Origin: Bacillota bacterium
Lineage (GTDB): Bacteria > Bacillota > Clostridia > Christensenellales > UMGS416
DNA length: 14,144 nt
Assembly: GCA_023409755.1 (NCBI GenBank)
Contig: JAEYRA010000165.1
Span: forward strand, 1 to 14,144
Direction of reading: 5' to 3'
The notes under the pieces are model-generated. The model made no database searches. It saw only the letters and a program-made list of their open reading frames with translations, and was not told the origin of the DNA. Positions 5,319-12,627 of the stretch are shown piece by piece. The position numbers were made by a program, and so were the translations under genes. Every line of letters starts with the position of its first letter. Within the stretch, counting starts at the first letter, position 1.

Positions 5319-7028
5319 ATGAAGAAGAGACTTGCACTGTTGTTCGCGGTCATGATGCTTGTTGGCGTGTTGCTTGTCGGTTGCGCCAGCAATCCGACCG
5401 CGTCGACCGCTCCTGCCGAGTCGGCCGCCGCTGAGACCAGCGCCGCTGCCGAAACGGCCGCGGCCGAGCCCACCGCTGCCACCAGCGATGCCGTCCTGCG
5501 CTTTGGTACGAGCTCCCTGGATGGTAAGTTCAACCCGATCCTCTACGTGGACGTGTATGACGGCTACGTGACCGACATGATGTTCGAGGGTCTGCTCGCT
5601 GGCAACCCTGACGGCAGCGTTGGCACTAACGGCATTGCCGAGAGCTACACCGTGTCCGATGACAAGAAGGTCTACACCTTCAAGATCCGCTCCGACGCGA
5701 AGTTCACCAACGGTGACCCGGTGACCGCGGACGACGTCAAGTTCACCTACGAGATGATCGCCAGCCCCAACTACGACGGCACGCGCCAGAGCGCGGTGGC
5801 CAACCTTGTGGGTGCCAAGGAAATGCAGGATGGCAAAGCCACCGAAATTTCCGGCATCAAGGTTATTGACGCCAGCACCGTCGAGTTCACGACCATCGAC
5901 CCTGTTGTGACGCAGGCCTATGAGTTCACCTATGGTATTCTGTCCAAGAAGTATTACCAGAGCGCCACTTATGACGAGTTCAAGGCCAAGAACGCCACCC
6001 CCATGGGCTGCGGCCGTTTCATGTTCAAGGCCTACACCGCCGGTCAGTCCTGCGAGCTGGTTGCCAACCCCGATTACCACGGCAAGAAGGCTCAGATCGC
6101 TGGCGTGACGGTCCTCATCATTCCGGATGAGACCCAGGTTTCCGCCCTGCAGAGCGGCCAGGTTGACCTCATCAACCCCCAGGCTGGCAAGGACAACTAC
6201 GATGGCATGAACAACCCCGGTACCTCCTATGTGAAGCAGTTCGCCAGCAACGGCTACAACATGATCGGCTTCAACATCCAGGATCCGGTCCTCTCTGACG
6301 TCAAGGTTCGTCAGGCTCTGGCCTATGGTCTGGATGTCAAGACCTTCGTGCAGACCGAGTGGGAAGGCTTTGCCTCCAAGTGCTTGGTTCCGATCGCCAC
6401 CGTGTCCTGGGCCTACCCGGACGTGGCCGACATCAACCCCTATGACTACAACCCCGACACCGCCAAGCAGCTTCTGGACGAGGCCGGCTGGAAGGACGCT
6501 GACGGCGACGGCATCCGTGAGAAGGACGGCACCAAGCTCTCCTTCACCTGGATTGCTTACAACGATGCCGCGTGGCCCCAGCACCTGGTCGCCCTGGCCA
6601 CCGAGCAGTGGAAGGCCATCGGCGTGGAGCTGAAGAGCGAGCTCGTTGACTTCAACACCATGATCGATAAGGTCTTCACCCAGCAGGACTTCCAGGCCTT
6701 CAACGTTGGTTGGAGCATGTCCGTCGATCCCGACCCGACCGGCGGCACCTATGACCCGGCCCAGTCCACCCCGGGTGGCAACAACCCCGGCCACTACAGC
6801 AACGATGAGGCGAACAAGCTCATGGCCGAAGGCCGTTTGGAATTCGACCAGGCGAAGCGCGCTGAGATCTACAAGAAGTGGGGCAAGATCGTCATGGACG
6901 ACTTGGCTTACATCCCCGTTGCAGCCCGTGACGAAATCTGGGGCGTCTCCGAGAAGTTCACCGGCTTTGACAACATGGGTTCCTTCTACAACTGGATCCA
7001 GTGCCTGGGCGACGTTCAGGCGAAATAA
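5319..7028 (+). CDS. Peptide-type ABC transporter substrate-binding lipoprotein (SBP family 5)
   Basis: This protein would capture peptides outside the cell and pass them to the permease pair encoded downstream. It has 569 residues. The N-terminus has a lysine-rich start, a hydrophobic core and the lipobox LVGC, so Cys22 is the expected lipidated residue. An Ala/Ser/Thr/Glu-rich linker (about 23-58) tethers the mature domain. 'YTFKIRSDAKFTNGDPVTADDVKFTYEM' split around residues 118-145 is the hallmark of SBP_bac_5 proteins (DppA/OppA/AppA). ATG 5319 is favoured by the signal peptide and AGGAGG at 5303-5308; the open frame to 5199 is leader. Codon use is strongly biased to a few C-ending codons, suggesting high expression. 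A hairpin and a new promoter follow. The exact ligand (dipeptide, oligopeptide or other) cannot be read from sequence. Confidence 0.94.
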   Translation: MKKRLALLFAVMMLVGVLLVGCASNPTASTAPAESAAAETSAAAETAAAEPTAATSDAVLRFGTSSLDGKFNPILYVDVYDGYVTDMMFEGLLAGNPDGSVGTNGIAESYTVSDDKKVYTFKIRSDAKFTNGDPVTADDVKFTYEMIASPNYDGTRQSAVANLVGAKEMQDGKATEISGIKVIDASTVEFTTIDPVVTQAYEFTYGILSKKYYQSATYDEFKAKNATPMGCGRFMFKAYTAGQSCELVANPDYHGKKAQIAGVTVLIIPDETQVSALQSGQVDLINPQAGKDNYDGMNNPGTSYVKQFASNGYNMIGFNIQDPVLSDVKVRQALAYGLDVKTFVQTEWEGFASKCLVPIATVSWAYPDVADINPYDYNPDTAKQLLDEAGWKDADGDGIREKDGTKLSFTWIAYNDAAWPQHLVALATEQWKAIGVELKSELVDFNTMIDKVFTQQDFQAFNVGWSMSVDPDPTGGTYDPAQSTPGGNNPGHYSNDEANKLMAEGRLEFDQAKRAEIYKKWGKIVMDDLAYIPVAARDEIWGVSEKFTGFDNMGSFYNWIQCLGDVQAK

Positions 7029-7044
7029 GACTTGATTTGATGCT

Positions 7045-7071
7045 GGCTCCGCGCCCGTCGGGCGCGGAGCC
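7045..7071 (+). terminator. Strong hairpin after the lipoprotein gene (partial terminator or stabiliser)
   Basis: GGCTCCGCGCCC (7045-7056) pairs perfectly with GGGCGCGGAGCC (7060-7071) around a 3-nt GTC loop. The downstream stretch GGTGTCCTTGTTGTTT is T-rich only from about 7079, so termination is probably partial. Such hairpins after binding-protein genes often protect the upstream message and reduce read-through into permease genes. Confidence 0.75.
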
Positions 7072-7121
7072 GGTGTCCTTGTTGTTTAAAATTCCCAATA
7101 CCCCTTACAGGGAACATATTG

Positions 7122-7127
7122 TATAAT
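7122..7127 (+). promoter_or_regulatory. -10 box of an internal promoter for the permease/ATPase genes
   Basis: A consensus TATAAT lies 77 nt upstream of the permease start. The hexamer 17 nt upstream (TACCCC, 7099-7104) is a poor -35, so the promoter may be weak or activator-dependent. Expected start of transcription is near 7134. Confidence 0.5.
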
Positions 7128-7143
7128 CTGTATACGCTGCAAC

Positions 7144-7158
7144 TGAGTGTGAATACTG
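7144..7158 (+). promoter_or_regulatory. Candidate operator, copy 2 (permease promoter)
   Basis: TGAGTGTGAATACTG differs at one base from the element at 5231-5245. It lies 17-31 nt downstream of the -10 box and ends 2 nt before the terminator stem at 7161. The single change breaks one position of the AGTAT-ga-ATACT dyad. Confidence 0.5.
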
Positions 7159-7159
7159 C

Positions 7160-7182
7160 GCGGCGCAGGGTGCGCCGTTTTT
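7160..7182 (+). terminator. Intrinsic terminator in the permease leader (possible attenuator)
   Basis: CGGCGCA (7161-7167) pairs perfectly with TGCGCCG (7171-7177) around a GGG loop, and five T residues follow (7178-7182). G7160 can add a G-T pair. It lies between the -10 box at 7122 and the start codon at 7204, so it would stop both read-through from the lipoprotein gene and most transcripts from the internal promoter unless bypassed. Confidence 0.75.
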
Positions 7183-7203
7183 ATATGGAGCGGGGGAGAT
7201 TAC

Positions 7204-8166
7204 ATGAGAACCTATGTGACAAGACGATTGCTGCAGATGATACCGATTTTTCTGTTCATCCTGGTCATCGTCTTTTTCCTGAACGCCAGCGCACCGGGCG
7301 GCCCGGTGGCGAGCATGCTGAGCCCCAAGATGACGCCAGAGATCAAAGCGCGGTTGGAAGCCAACCTGGGCTTGGATCAGCCCATCTACAAACAATTTTG
7401 GGGCTGGTTTACCGAACTGCTGCACGGTAACCTGGGGTATTCCCTCAAGTACGGGCAGCCTGTCGGAGACGTCATTGGGGAATTCGTGTGGAATTCCTTT
7501 ATTCTGGCGTTGTATTCGCTGGTGTTGAGTTTACTCATTGGTATCCCAGCAGGGATCATCTCAGCCACCAAGCAATATTCGCTGGCGGACAACTCTCTGA
7601 CGTTCTTCTCCCTCATTGGTATCTCGATGCCGTCGTTCTTCTTCGGCTTGCTGCTGTTGAAGTACTTCTCCATTGACATCAAGCTCTTCCCGCTCTTCGG
7701 CATGACGACGCAGGGCGTAACGCTGACTCCGGTCAAGCGGTTCTTTGACATCATGTGGCACATGATATTACCTGGCACGGTATTGGGCATGGGGTCCATT
7801 TCCAGCTTTATGCGTTACACCCGTTCCGCCATGTTGGAGGTCATCCGTCAGGATTACATCCGTACGGCGCGAAGCAAAGGCCTGAAGGAAAAGATCGTCA
7901 TTTACCGCCACGCACTGCGCAACGCCATGATCCCGATCATCACCCTTCTGGGCTTCTGGATTCCTGGTCTCTTCTCCGGCGCGGTGGTCACCGAGTCGAT
8001 CTTTGGCTGGCCGGGCATCGGCAAGATTGGCGTGGACGCCATCATGAGCCGCGATTATGCACTGCTCATGGGTATTAATATGATGGGCGCTTTCCTGCAA
8101 CTGGTTGGCATGCTGTTATCGGATATCTTCTACGGCGTTGCCGATCCCCGCATCAAATACGACTGA
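7204..8166 (+). CDS. Peptide-type ABC transporter permease (DppB/OppB family)
   Basis: This is the first of two membrane subunits that form the transport channel in the cytoplasmic membrane. It has 320 residues, the usual length. The N-terminus 'RTYVTRRLLQMIPIFLFILVIVFFL' is the typical first helix, followed by a long extracytoplasmic segment with 'RLEANLGLDQPIYKQFWGWF' and 'GNLGYSL', both characteristic of DppB/OppB. The cytoplasmic EAA loop that docks on the ATPase is visible as 'DYIRTARSKGL' (217-227), continuing to about 240. The C-terminus 'GWPGIGKIGVDAIMSRDY' is also diagnostic. GGGGGAG (7193-7199) upstream of the ATG serves as ribosome site. The next gene starts 12 nt after the stop. 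Family firm, substrate specificity unknown. Confidence 0.95.
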   Translation: MRTYVTRRLLQMIPIFLFILVIVFFLNASAPGGPVASMLSPKMTPEIKARLEANLGLDQPIYKQFWGWFTELLHGNLGYSLKYGQPVGDVIGEFVWNSFILALYSLVLSLLIGIPAGIISATKQYSLADNSLTFFSLIGISMPSFFFGLLLLKYFSIDIKLFPLFGMTTQGVTLTPVKRFFDIMWHMILPGTVLGMGSISSFMRYTRSAMLEVIRQDYIRTARSKGLKEKIVIYRHALRNAMIPIITLLGFWIPGLFSGAVVTESIFGWPGIGKIGVDAIMSRDYALLMGINMMGAFLQLVGMLLSDIFYGVADPRIKYD

Positions 8167-8178
8167 GGAGGTGAGCAC

Positions 8179-9129
8179 ATGCAGGAGCTTGAAATGACCA
8201 ACAACGAGAGTTACCAGATTGAAACCCAATTCCGCACGGTGCTCCGCCGCCTGGCCAAGAACAAAATGGCCACGGTCAGCCTCATCATCGTCGTACTGTT
8301 GGTGGTGGCGTGCGTCGTCGTACCGCTCATCACGGGCTATGGCATCAACCAGAACGACATGCTGCACTCCAAGGAAGCACCGTCCAGCACCCATCTGCTG
8401 GGTACTGACCTAAACGGCCGTGACGTGCTGACACGTCTCTTCTACGGCGGGCGCATTTCGCTGCTCATCTCCATCCTGGTCACTGTCATTGAGGTGTTCC
8501 TGGGCTTGGTGCTGGGCATGGTGGCAGGCCACTACGGCGGCCGCATTGACAACCTTATCATGCGTATCTCTGACATTCTGTTGAGTTTGCCGTTCCTTAT
8601 CATCTCCATTACCATCATCGCGGTGTTCGGCTCGCCCAGTGCAGAACAGTTCCCTAGCCTGTCAGCCTTTGTCATTGGCTTTGGTGAGGAGAACTGGAGC
8701 ATTCTGTTGTTGGTGTTGGTGCTGTCTGTGCTGAGCTGGCCCAGCCTCGCGCGCATCATCCGCGGGCAGGTGCTCTCGCTGCGCGAGCAGGAGTTCATGG
8801 AAGCTTGCGAAGCACTGGGCATCCGTGACCGCAGCCGTATCTTCCGACACCTGCTGCCCAACTGCATGTCTTCTGTCATCGTCTATGCGACACTTGGCAT
8901 CGCCAACGTCATTTTGACAGAGACGGCCATGTCCTTCCTGGGCATGGGCGTCAACCCGATCACGCCGACCTGGGGCAACATGATCCAGGAGGCGCAGAAC
9001 CTTGTGAACATCCAGAAACGGCCGTGGCTGTGGGTGCCGGCGGGCTTGCTCATCTTCATCACCGTCATGTGCTTCAACATTCTGGGCGACGGCCTGCGGG
9101 ACGCCTTGGACCCGAAGATGAAGGAGTAG
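8179..9129 (+). CDS. Peptide-type ABC transporter permease (DppC/OppC family)
   Basis: This is the second channel subunit, partner of the preceding permease. It has 316 residues, normal for DppC. After a cytoplasmic N-terminal tail and first helix (about 32-52), 'HLLGTDLNGRDVLTRLFYGG' (72-91) is the hallmark DppC/OppC segment. 'GHYGGRIDNLIMRISDILLSLPFL' around 118-140 and the EAA loop 'EFMEACEALGIRDRSRIFRHLLPN' around 205-228 follow. The C-terminus 'NILGDGLRDALDPKMKE' is the standard ending. AGGAGG (8166-8171) overlaps the previous stop codon and lies 7 nt from the ATG. A GAAATG at 8191-8196 offers an alternative downstream start, but spacing favours 8179. Confidence 0.95.
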   Translation: MQELEMTNNESYQIETQFRTVLRRLAKNKMATVSLIIVVLLVVACVVVPLITGYGINQNDMLHSKEAPSSTHLLGTDLNGRDVLTRLFYGGRISLLISILVTVIEVFLGLVLGMVAGHYGGRIDNLIMRISDILLSLPFLIISITIIAVFGSPSAEQFPSLSAFVIGFGEENWSILLLVLVLSVLSWPSLARIIRGQVLSLREQEFMEACEALGIRDRSRIFRHLLPNCMSSVIVYATLGIANVILTETAMSFLGMGVNPITPTWGNMIQEAQNLVNIQKRPWLWVPAGLLIFITVMCFNILGDGLRDALDPKMKE

Positions 9130-9136
9130 TGACAAC

Positions 9137-10129
9137 ATGAAGGAGAAGATACTGGAGGTCAAGGAACTCAAGACTTCCTTCTATACCGAAAGCGGCGTCG
9201 TACGCGCCATTGATGGCGTTAGCTTCGATGTGTATAAGGGCGAGACGCTGGGCATCGTGGGCGAGTCAGGCTGTGGCAAGTCAGTCACGTCCATGTCGGT
9301 GCTGCGGCTCATCCCCCAACCCCCGGGAAAGATCGAGTCGGGGGAGATCCTCTTCGGCGGGCAGGACCTGACTAAGATCAACGACGAACAGATGCGGCAG
9401 ATTCGCGGCAATCAGATCTCGATGATCTTCCAGGAGCCCATGACCAGCCTGAACCCGGTGTTCACCATCGGGTACCAGATTGGCGAGGTACTGGAGCTGC
9501 ACCGCGGCATCTCTCACAAGCAGAACAAGGAAGAGATCATCAAAGCCCTGAACCGCGTGGGTATCCCACGGGCAGAGGCCGTGATGAACGATTATCCCTT
9601 CGCCCTCTCCGGCGGGATGAAGCAGCGCGCCATGATCGCCATGGCCCTGGCCTGTGAGCCCAAGCTCCTCATCGCCGACGAACCGACGACGGCACTGGAT
9701 GTGACGATTCAGGCGCAGATCCTGAAACTCATGCTTGATCTGCAGCGGGATACCGGCATGTCCATCATGTTCATCACCCACGACCTGGGCGTCATCGCCG
9801 AGGTCAGTGACCGGGTCATCGTCATGTATGCCGGGCACATTGTGGAGCAGGCCGACGTGCGGAGTCTCTTCCGCAAGCCGCTGCATCCCTACACCATTGG
9901 GCTGCTCAACTCCAAGCCGGATCTGCACACCTCTGACGAGCGTCTGCACGTCATTCCTGGCAATGTGCCGAACCTCATCAAGCGCCCCACGGGCTGCCAG
10001 TTCCACCCACGCTGCGAGCAGTGCATGGAGATCTGCCGCAAGCAGATGCCGCCCATCACCGAGCTTCCGGACGGACGCATGGTGCGCTGCTGGCTGCACA
10101 CCGATGAAGGCAAGGAGGTCGCCCAATGA
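9137..10129 (+). CDS. Peptide-type ABC transporter ATP-binding protein (DppD/OppD family)
   Basis: This is one of the two ATPases that drive import, acting on the cytoplasmic face. It has 330 residues. Motifs in order: Walker A 'GESGCGKS' (42-49), Q-loop 'IFQEPMTSLNP' (Gln99), ABC signature 'LSGGM' (157-161), Walker B 'LLIADEP' with catalytic Glu182, D-loop 'ALD', and H-loop His215 in 'ITHDLG'. The C-terminal extension carries Cys287, Cys293, Cys296, Cys300 and Cys318; related DppD proteins bind an iron-sulphur cluster with cysteines in this region, so the same is plausible here. AAGGAG (9121-9126) in the end of the previous gene supports the ATG 10 nt away. It overlaps the next ATPase by ATGA. 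Confidence 0.95.
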   Translation: MKEKILEVKELKTSFYTESGVVRAIDGVSFDVYKGETLGIVGESGCGKSVTSMSVLRLIPQPPGKIESGEILFGGQDLTKINDEQMRQIRGNQISMIFQEPMTSLNPVFTIGYQIGEVLELHRGISHKQNKEEIIKALNRVGIPRAEAVMNDYPFALSGGMKQRAMIAMALACEPKLLIADEPTTALDVTIQAQILKLMLDLQRDTGMSIMFITHDLGVIAEVSDRVIVMYAGHIVEQADVRSLFRKPLHPYTIGLLNSKPDLHTSDERLHVIPGNVPNLIKRPTGCQFHPRCEQCMEICRKQMPPITELPDGRMVRCWLHTDEGKEVAQ

Positions 10130-11109
10130 GCGAGGCAAGAACGCTGGTTGAGGTGAAAAACCTCAAGAAGTATTTCCCCATCAGCGCGGGCGTGGTGCGC
10201 CGTACCGTGGGCCACGTCAAGGCTGTGGATGACGTCAGTTTCACCATCAAGGAAGGCGAAGTGCTGGGCCTGGTGGGTGAGTCGGGCTGCGGCAAGACGA
10301 CCATTGGCCGGACGTTGCTACGCCTGTCGGAGGCCACCGCCGGCAGCGTCGTCATCGATGGCCGAGACATCTTCAAGCAAAAGAAGAAGGACATGCGTGC
10401 CCTGCGTCAGAAGATGCAGATCGTCTTCCAGGACCCGTACAGCTCCCTGAACCCGCGTCTGAGCGTGGGTGAAATCGTGGGTGAGGCCCTGATGGAGCAC
10501 GGCTTGGCGAAGAACCATGCGGAGATGAACGAGAAAGTCAAGGCCATTCTCAACAAGTGCGGCCTCTCGGATTATCACATCGCGCGCTACCCGCACGAGT
10601 TCTCCGGCGGGCAGCGGCAGCGCATCTGCATCGCCCGGGCGCTCATCCTGAACCCCAACTTTGTTGTATGTGACGAAGCGGTTTCAGCACTGGACGTGTC
10701 CATTCAGTCCCAGATCATTAACCTCCTCAAAGATTTACAGGAGGAGATGGGTCTGACCTACCTGTTCATCTCCCATGATTTGGGTGTTGTGCGGTACATC
10801 TCTGACCGTGTAGCCGTCATGTACCTGGGCAAGATTGTAGAGATGGCGGATAAGAACGCTCTCTTTGACCAGCCGCTGCACCCCTACACCAAGGCGTTGC
10901 TGTCGGCCATCCCCACCACCGACCCCGACGCCAAACGGGAGCGCATCATTCTGGAGGGCGACATTCCCTCGGCATCCAAACCGCCGTCGGGTTGCCGCTT
11001 CCACACCCGCTGCCCCTACGCCACCGAGCTGTGCGCGCAGGAGGAGCCGGAGTTCAAGGACTACGGGGGAGGGCACATGGCTGCCTGCCACCGCATTGGT
11101 GAGATTTAA
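10126..11109 (+). CDS. Peptide-type ABC transporter ATP-binding protein (DppF/OppF family)
   Basis: This is the second ATPase, expected to pair with the preceding one as a heterodimer. It has 327 residues. 'HVKAVDDVSFTIKEGEVLGLVGESGCGKTT' ends in Walker A (51-59); it is followed by Q-loop 'IVFQDPYSSLNP' (Gln102), signature 'FSGGQRQR' (159-166), Walker B ending in Asp183-Glu184, and His217 in 'ISHDLG'. The Walker B tail reads DEAVSALD rather than the common DEPVSALD, a conservative change. The oligopeptide-type C-terminal domain has Cys290, Cys296, Cys303 and Cys321, again compatible with a metal or Fe-S site. The ATG overlaps the previous stop, with AAGGAGG (10112-10118) 7 nt upstream, so the two ATPases are translationally coupled. 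Confidence 0.95.
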   Translation: MSEARTLVEVKNLKKYFPISAGVVRRTVGHVKAVDDVSFTIKEGEVLGLVGESGCGKTTIGRTLLRLSEATAGSVVIDGRDIFKQKKKDMRALRQKMQIVFQDPYSSLNPRLSVGEIVGEALMEHGLAKNHAEMNEKVKAILNKCGLSDYHIARYPHEFSGGQRQRICIARALILNPNFVVCDEAVSALDVSIQSQIINLLKDLQEEMGLTYLFISHDLGVVRYISDRVAVMYLGKIVEMADKNALFDQPLHPYTKALLSAIPTTDPDAKRERIILEGDIPSASKPPSGCRFHTRCPYATELCAQEEPEFKDYGGGHMAACHRIGEI

Positions 11110-11112
11110 AGC

Positions 11113-11334
11113 ATGAAGAACGGACGGGGCTTCTTCCTCTTTCGCTGGGGAGATCTTTTTCGTCGGCGGGAGAAGGTGCTGCCCGACGGGCGTGCCAACG
11201 ACCAGAAATTCACCGCCCATGACATTCTGGCGATTGTGCTGGCGGTACTGAGCATCGTGGTGCCATGGGTGCTGGCCATCATGGCGGCGTTGGCGCTGAT
11301 TCTCTTCCTGGTCACTCGTTTTTTCCTCAGATAG
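11113..11334 (+). CDS. Small membrane protein of unknown function, last gene of the importer operon
   Basis: I do not recognise this 73-residue protein. Residues 1-38 are basic and aromatic ('RGFFLFRWGDLFRRREK' then 'LPDGRANDQKFTAHD'). Residues about 39-70 are continuously hydrophobic with one proline in the middle ('LSIVVPWVLAI'), ending in 'TRFFLR'. That could be one long membrane helix or a tight two-helix hairpin. It begins 3 nt after the ATPase stop and a GGTGAG (11098-11103) lies 9 nt upstream of the ATG; a strong terminator follows immediately. Its place between the ATPase and the terminator argues for a real, cotranscribed gene, perhaps an accessory to the importer. It has no cleavable signal peptide. 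Whether it is conserved next to other Dpp operons is unknown here. Confidence 0.68.
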   Translation: MKNGRGFFLFRWGDLFRRREKVLPDGRANDQKFTAHDILAIVLAVLSIVVPWVLAIMAALALILFLVTRFFLR

Positions 11335-11336
11335 CC

Positions 11337-11370
11337 AAAACCGCGTCGGACAAGATCCGACGCGGTTTTT
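11337..11370 (+). terminator. Strong intrinsic terminator of the importer operon
   Basis: A 14-bp perfect stem (11337-11350 with 11356-11369) has a 5-nt CAAGA loop and ends in a run of five T (11366-11370). The AAAA on the left arm means it could also terminate transcription on the opposite strand. It begins 2 nt after the small membrane protein's stop codon. Confidence 0.92.
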
Positions 11371-11646
11371 GGTTTGGCTGGACCCTGCCATAGCTGGTGG
11401 CTATGGGCGACAAATGGGGAAATGCAGGTCTGGGCGGCTGGTGTGTGCAGCGCTCTTTCTGCAAATGAGATGATTCCGTCTGTCAGCCGGGCGTCTTGGT
11501 TAGCCACCCTTTTCGAACCTCTGGCCTGCGCTTTTGGCCCGTAAATGGTTGCCTTTGGGTGGCCGGATGGGGTTTGTAGCACAAATTCCTTGCTTTGGGG
11601 CAAAAATCCGATACACTTGACCCATGGATACTGAGGAGGATAAGAA
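11371..11646. other. Intergenic region upstream of hflK
   Basis: This roughly 275-nt stretch has no convincing gene on either strand. It contains an inverted repeat CCATAGC/GCTATGG (11388-11394 and 11400-11406, 5-nt loop), a longer-range pair GCCACCC (11503-11509) and GGGTGGC (11557-11563), and the hflK promoter and ribosome site near its right end. A reverse-strand open frame crosses much of it, but it runs back through the terminator and the small membrane gene and lacks a ribosome site. Confidence 0.5.
11590..11617 (+). promoter_or_regulatory. Candidate promoter of the hflK-hflC-SdpI unit
   Basis: TTGCTT (11590-11595) and TACACT (11612-11617) are separated by 16 nt. Each matches four of six consensus positions. 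Transcription would begin near 11624, giving a very short leader before the ATG at 11647. The leader contains ATGGATACTG (11624-11633), which resembles the right half of the importer element, perhaps by chance. Confidence 0.45.
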
Positions 11647-12627
11647 ATGAAACGACGCTGGATACGATGGCTGGTGCCGCTTGTTGTGGTGGTAACGGTC
11701 GCGGTGGTGGGCCTTTCTGGCCTTTACCGCATTGACGAGGGCGAGCAGGGCCTGGTGCTGACCTTTGGGGAGATCACCGACGTGCGCGGCCCGGGTCTGT
11801 ATTGGCATGTACCTGGGGTGCAGACCGTTCGCACCCAGAGCAAGTCTAAAATCTACACGCTGGAATATGGTTTCCGCACCGAGCGGACCGGAAACGAGAC
11901 CAGCGGAGCGGAGTACTCCGACGTGGACGACGAGTCAATCATGTTGACAGGCGACCAGAACATCGTCAAGGTTGAGGCGGTCTACACCGTCTCGGTGGGC
12001 GATGTGGCGGCGTTCCTCTATAACGTGGCCGACCCCTTCGGCACCATGCAGGGTGCCTTTGAGACGGTGCTTCGCCGCAACCTGCAGAACCGTACGCTGG
12101 ATGACGCCCTGCTCAACAAGCAGGACATCCAGTCCGAATTGCTGCCGGACTTCCGCAACATGCTGGCGGAGTACAACATTGGCGTCACCGTCAATGATGT
12201 GCTCATCCAGAACATCACCGTGCCCAGTGAGGTCTCCGCCGCTTATGAGGACGTGAACAACGCCATGAACGAGAAGACCCAGAAGCTCGATGAGGCTGAG
12301 AAGTATAAAAACGCGGTCGTGCCCAACGCCCGTGCCAAAGCCTACGAGATGGTGCAGGAGGCCCAGGCCTACGAGGCCGAGACCGTGGCCTCTGCCCAGG
12401 GTGAGGTCGCCCAGTTCAACGAGGTCTACGGCCGCTATGTCAACAGCAAAGAGATTACCCGCAAGCGTCTGCTCATTGAGACACTGGAGAACATCCTCTC
12501 CCAGGCCAAGCAGCTCTACATCGTCAACGGCGATGGCAACCTGCTGCAGGTACTGGGCTTGAACGACAGCGGTGTGACCGCCACCGCCGCGCCGACATCT
12601 GGCAGCCAGGGAGGTGACGCGAAATGA
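11647..12627 (+). CDS. hflK: HflK-family SPFH/prohibitin-domain membrane protein
   Basis: HflK and HflC form a large membrane-anchored complex that in other bacteria encloses and modulates the FtsH protease. This protein has 326 residues, shorter than the E. coli form because the glycine-rich N-terminal extension is missing. One membrane anchor (about 7-27) is followed by the SPFH domain: 'IDEGEQGLVLTFGEITDVRGPGLYWHVPG' broken over residues 29-57, then 'DVDDESIMLTGDQNIVKVEAVYTV' around 92-115, the HflK hallmark. A helical region rich in Glu, Lys and Ala ('EKTQKLDEAEKYKN', 'ARAKAYEMVQEAQAYEAETV') follows, then a low-complexity Thr/Ala/Gly tail. AGGAGG (11634-11639) lies 7 nt before the ATG. 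It overlaps hflC by ATGA. FtsH is not encoded in this window. Confidence 0.9.
   Translation: MKRRWIRWLVPLVVVVTVAVVGLSGLYRIDEGEQGLVLTFGEITDVRGPGLYWHVPGVQTVRTQSKSKIYTLEYGFRTERTGNETSGAEYSDVDDESIMLTGDQNIVKVEAVYTVSVGDVAAFLYNVADPFGTMQGAFETVLRRNLQNRTLDDALLNKQDIQSELLPDFRNMLAEYNIGVTVNDVLIQNITVPSEVSAAYEDVNNAMNEKTQKLDEAEKYKNAVVPNARAKAYEMVQEAQAYEAETVASAQGEVAQFNEVYGRYVNSKEITRKRLLIETLENILSQAKQLYIVNGDGNLLQVLGLNDSGVTATAAPTSGSQGGDAK

Noticed and set aside
5301..6794. Reverse-strand open frame of 497 codons opposite the binding-protein gene
   Set aside because: It mirrors the strongly biased codons of the lipoprotein gene (Val/Gly/Leu/His repeats), which keep the antisense frame open; there are no motifs and no ribosome site.
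11106..11603. Reverse-strand open frame of 165 codons upstream of hflK
   Set aside because: It runs through the strong terminator and antisense to the small membrane gene; no ribosome site or recognisable motif was found.
11624..11633. Third copy of the importer element in the hflK leader (ATGGATACTG)
   Set aside because: It matches only the right 10 bases with one mismatch and lacks the left half of the dyad; in a search of this size it may be chance.
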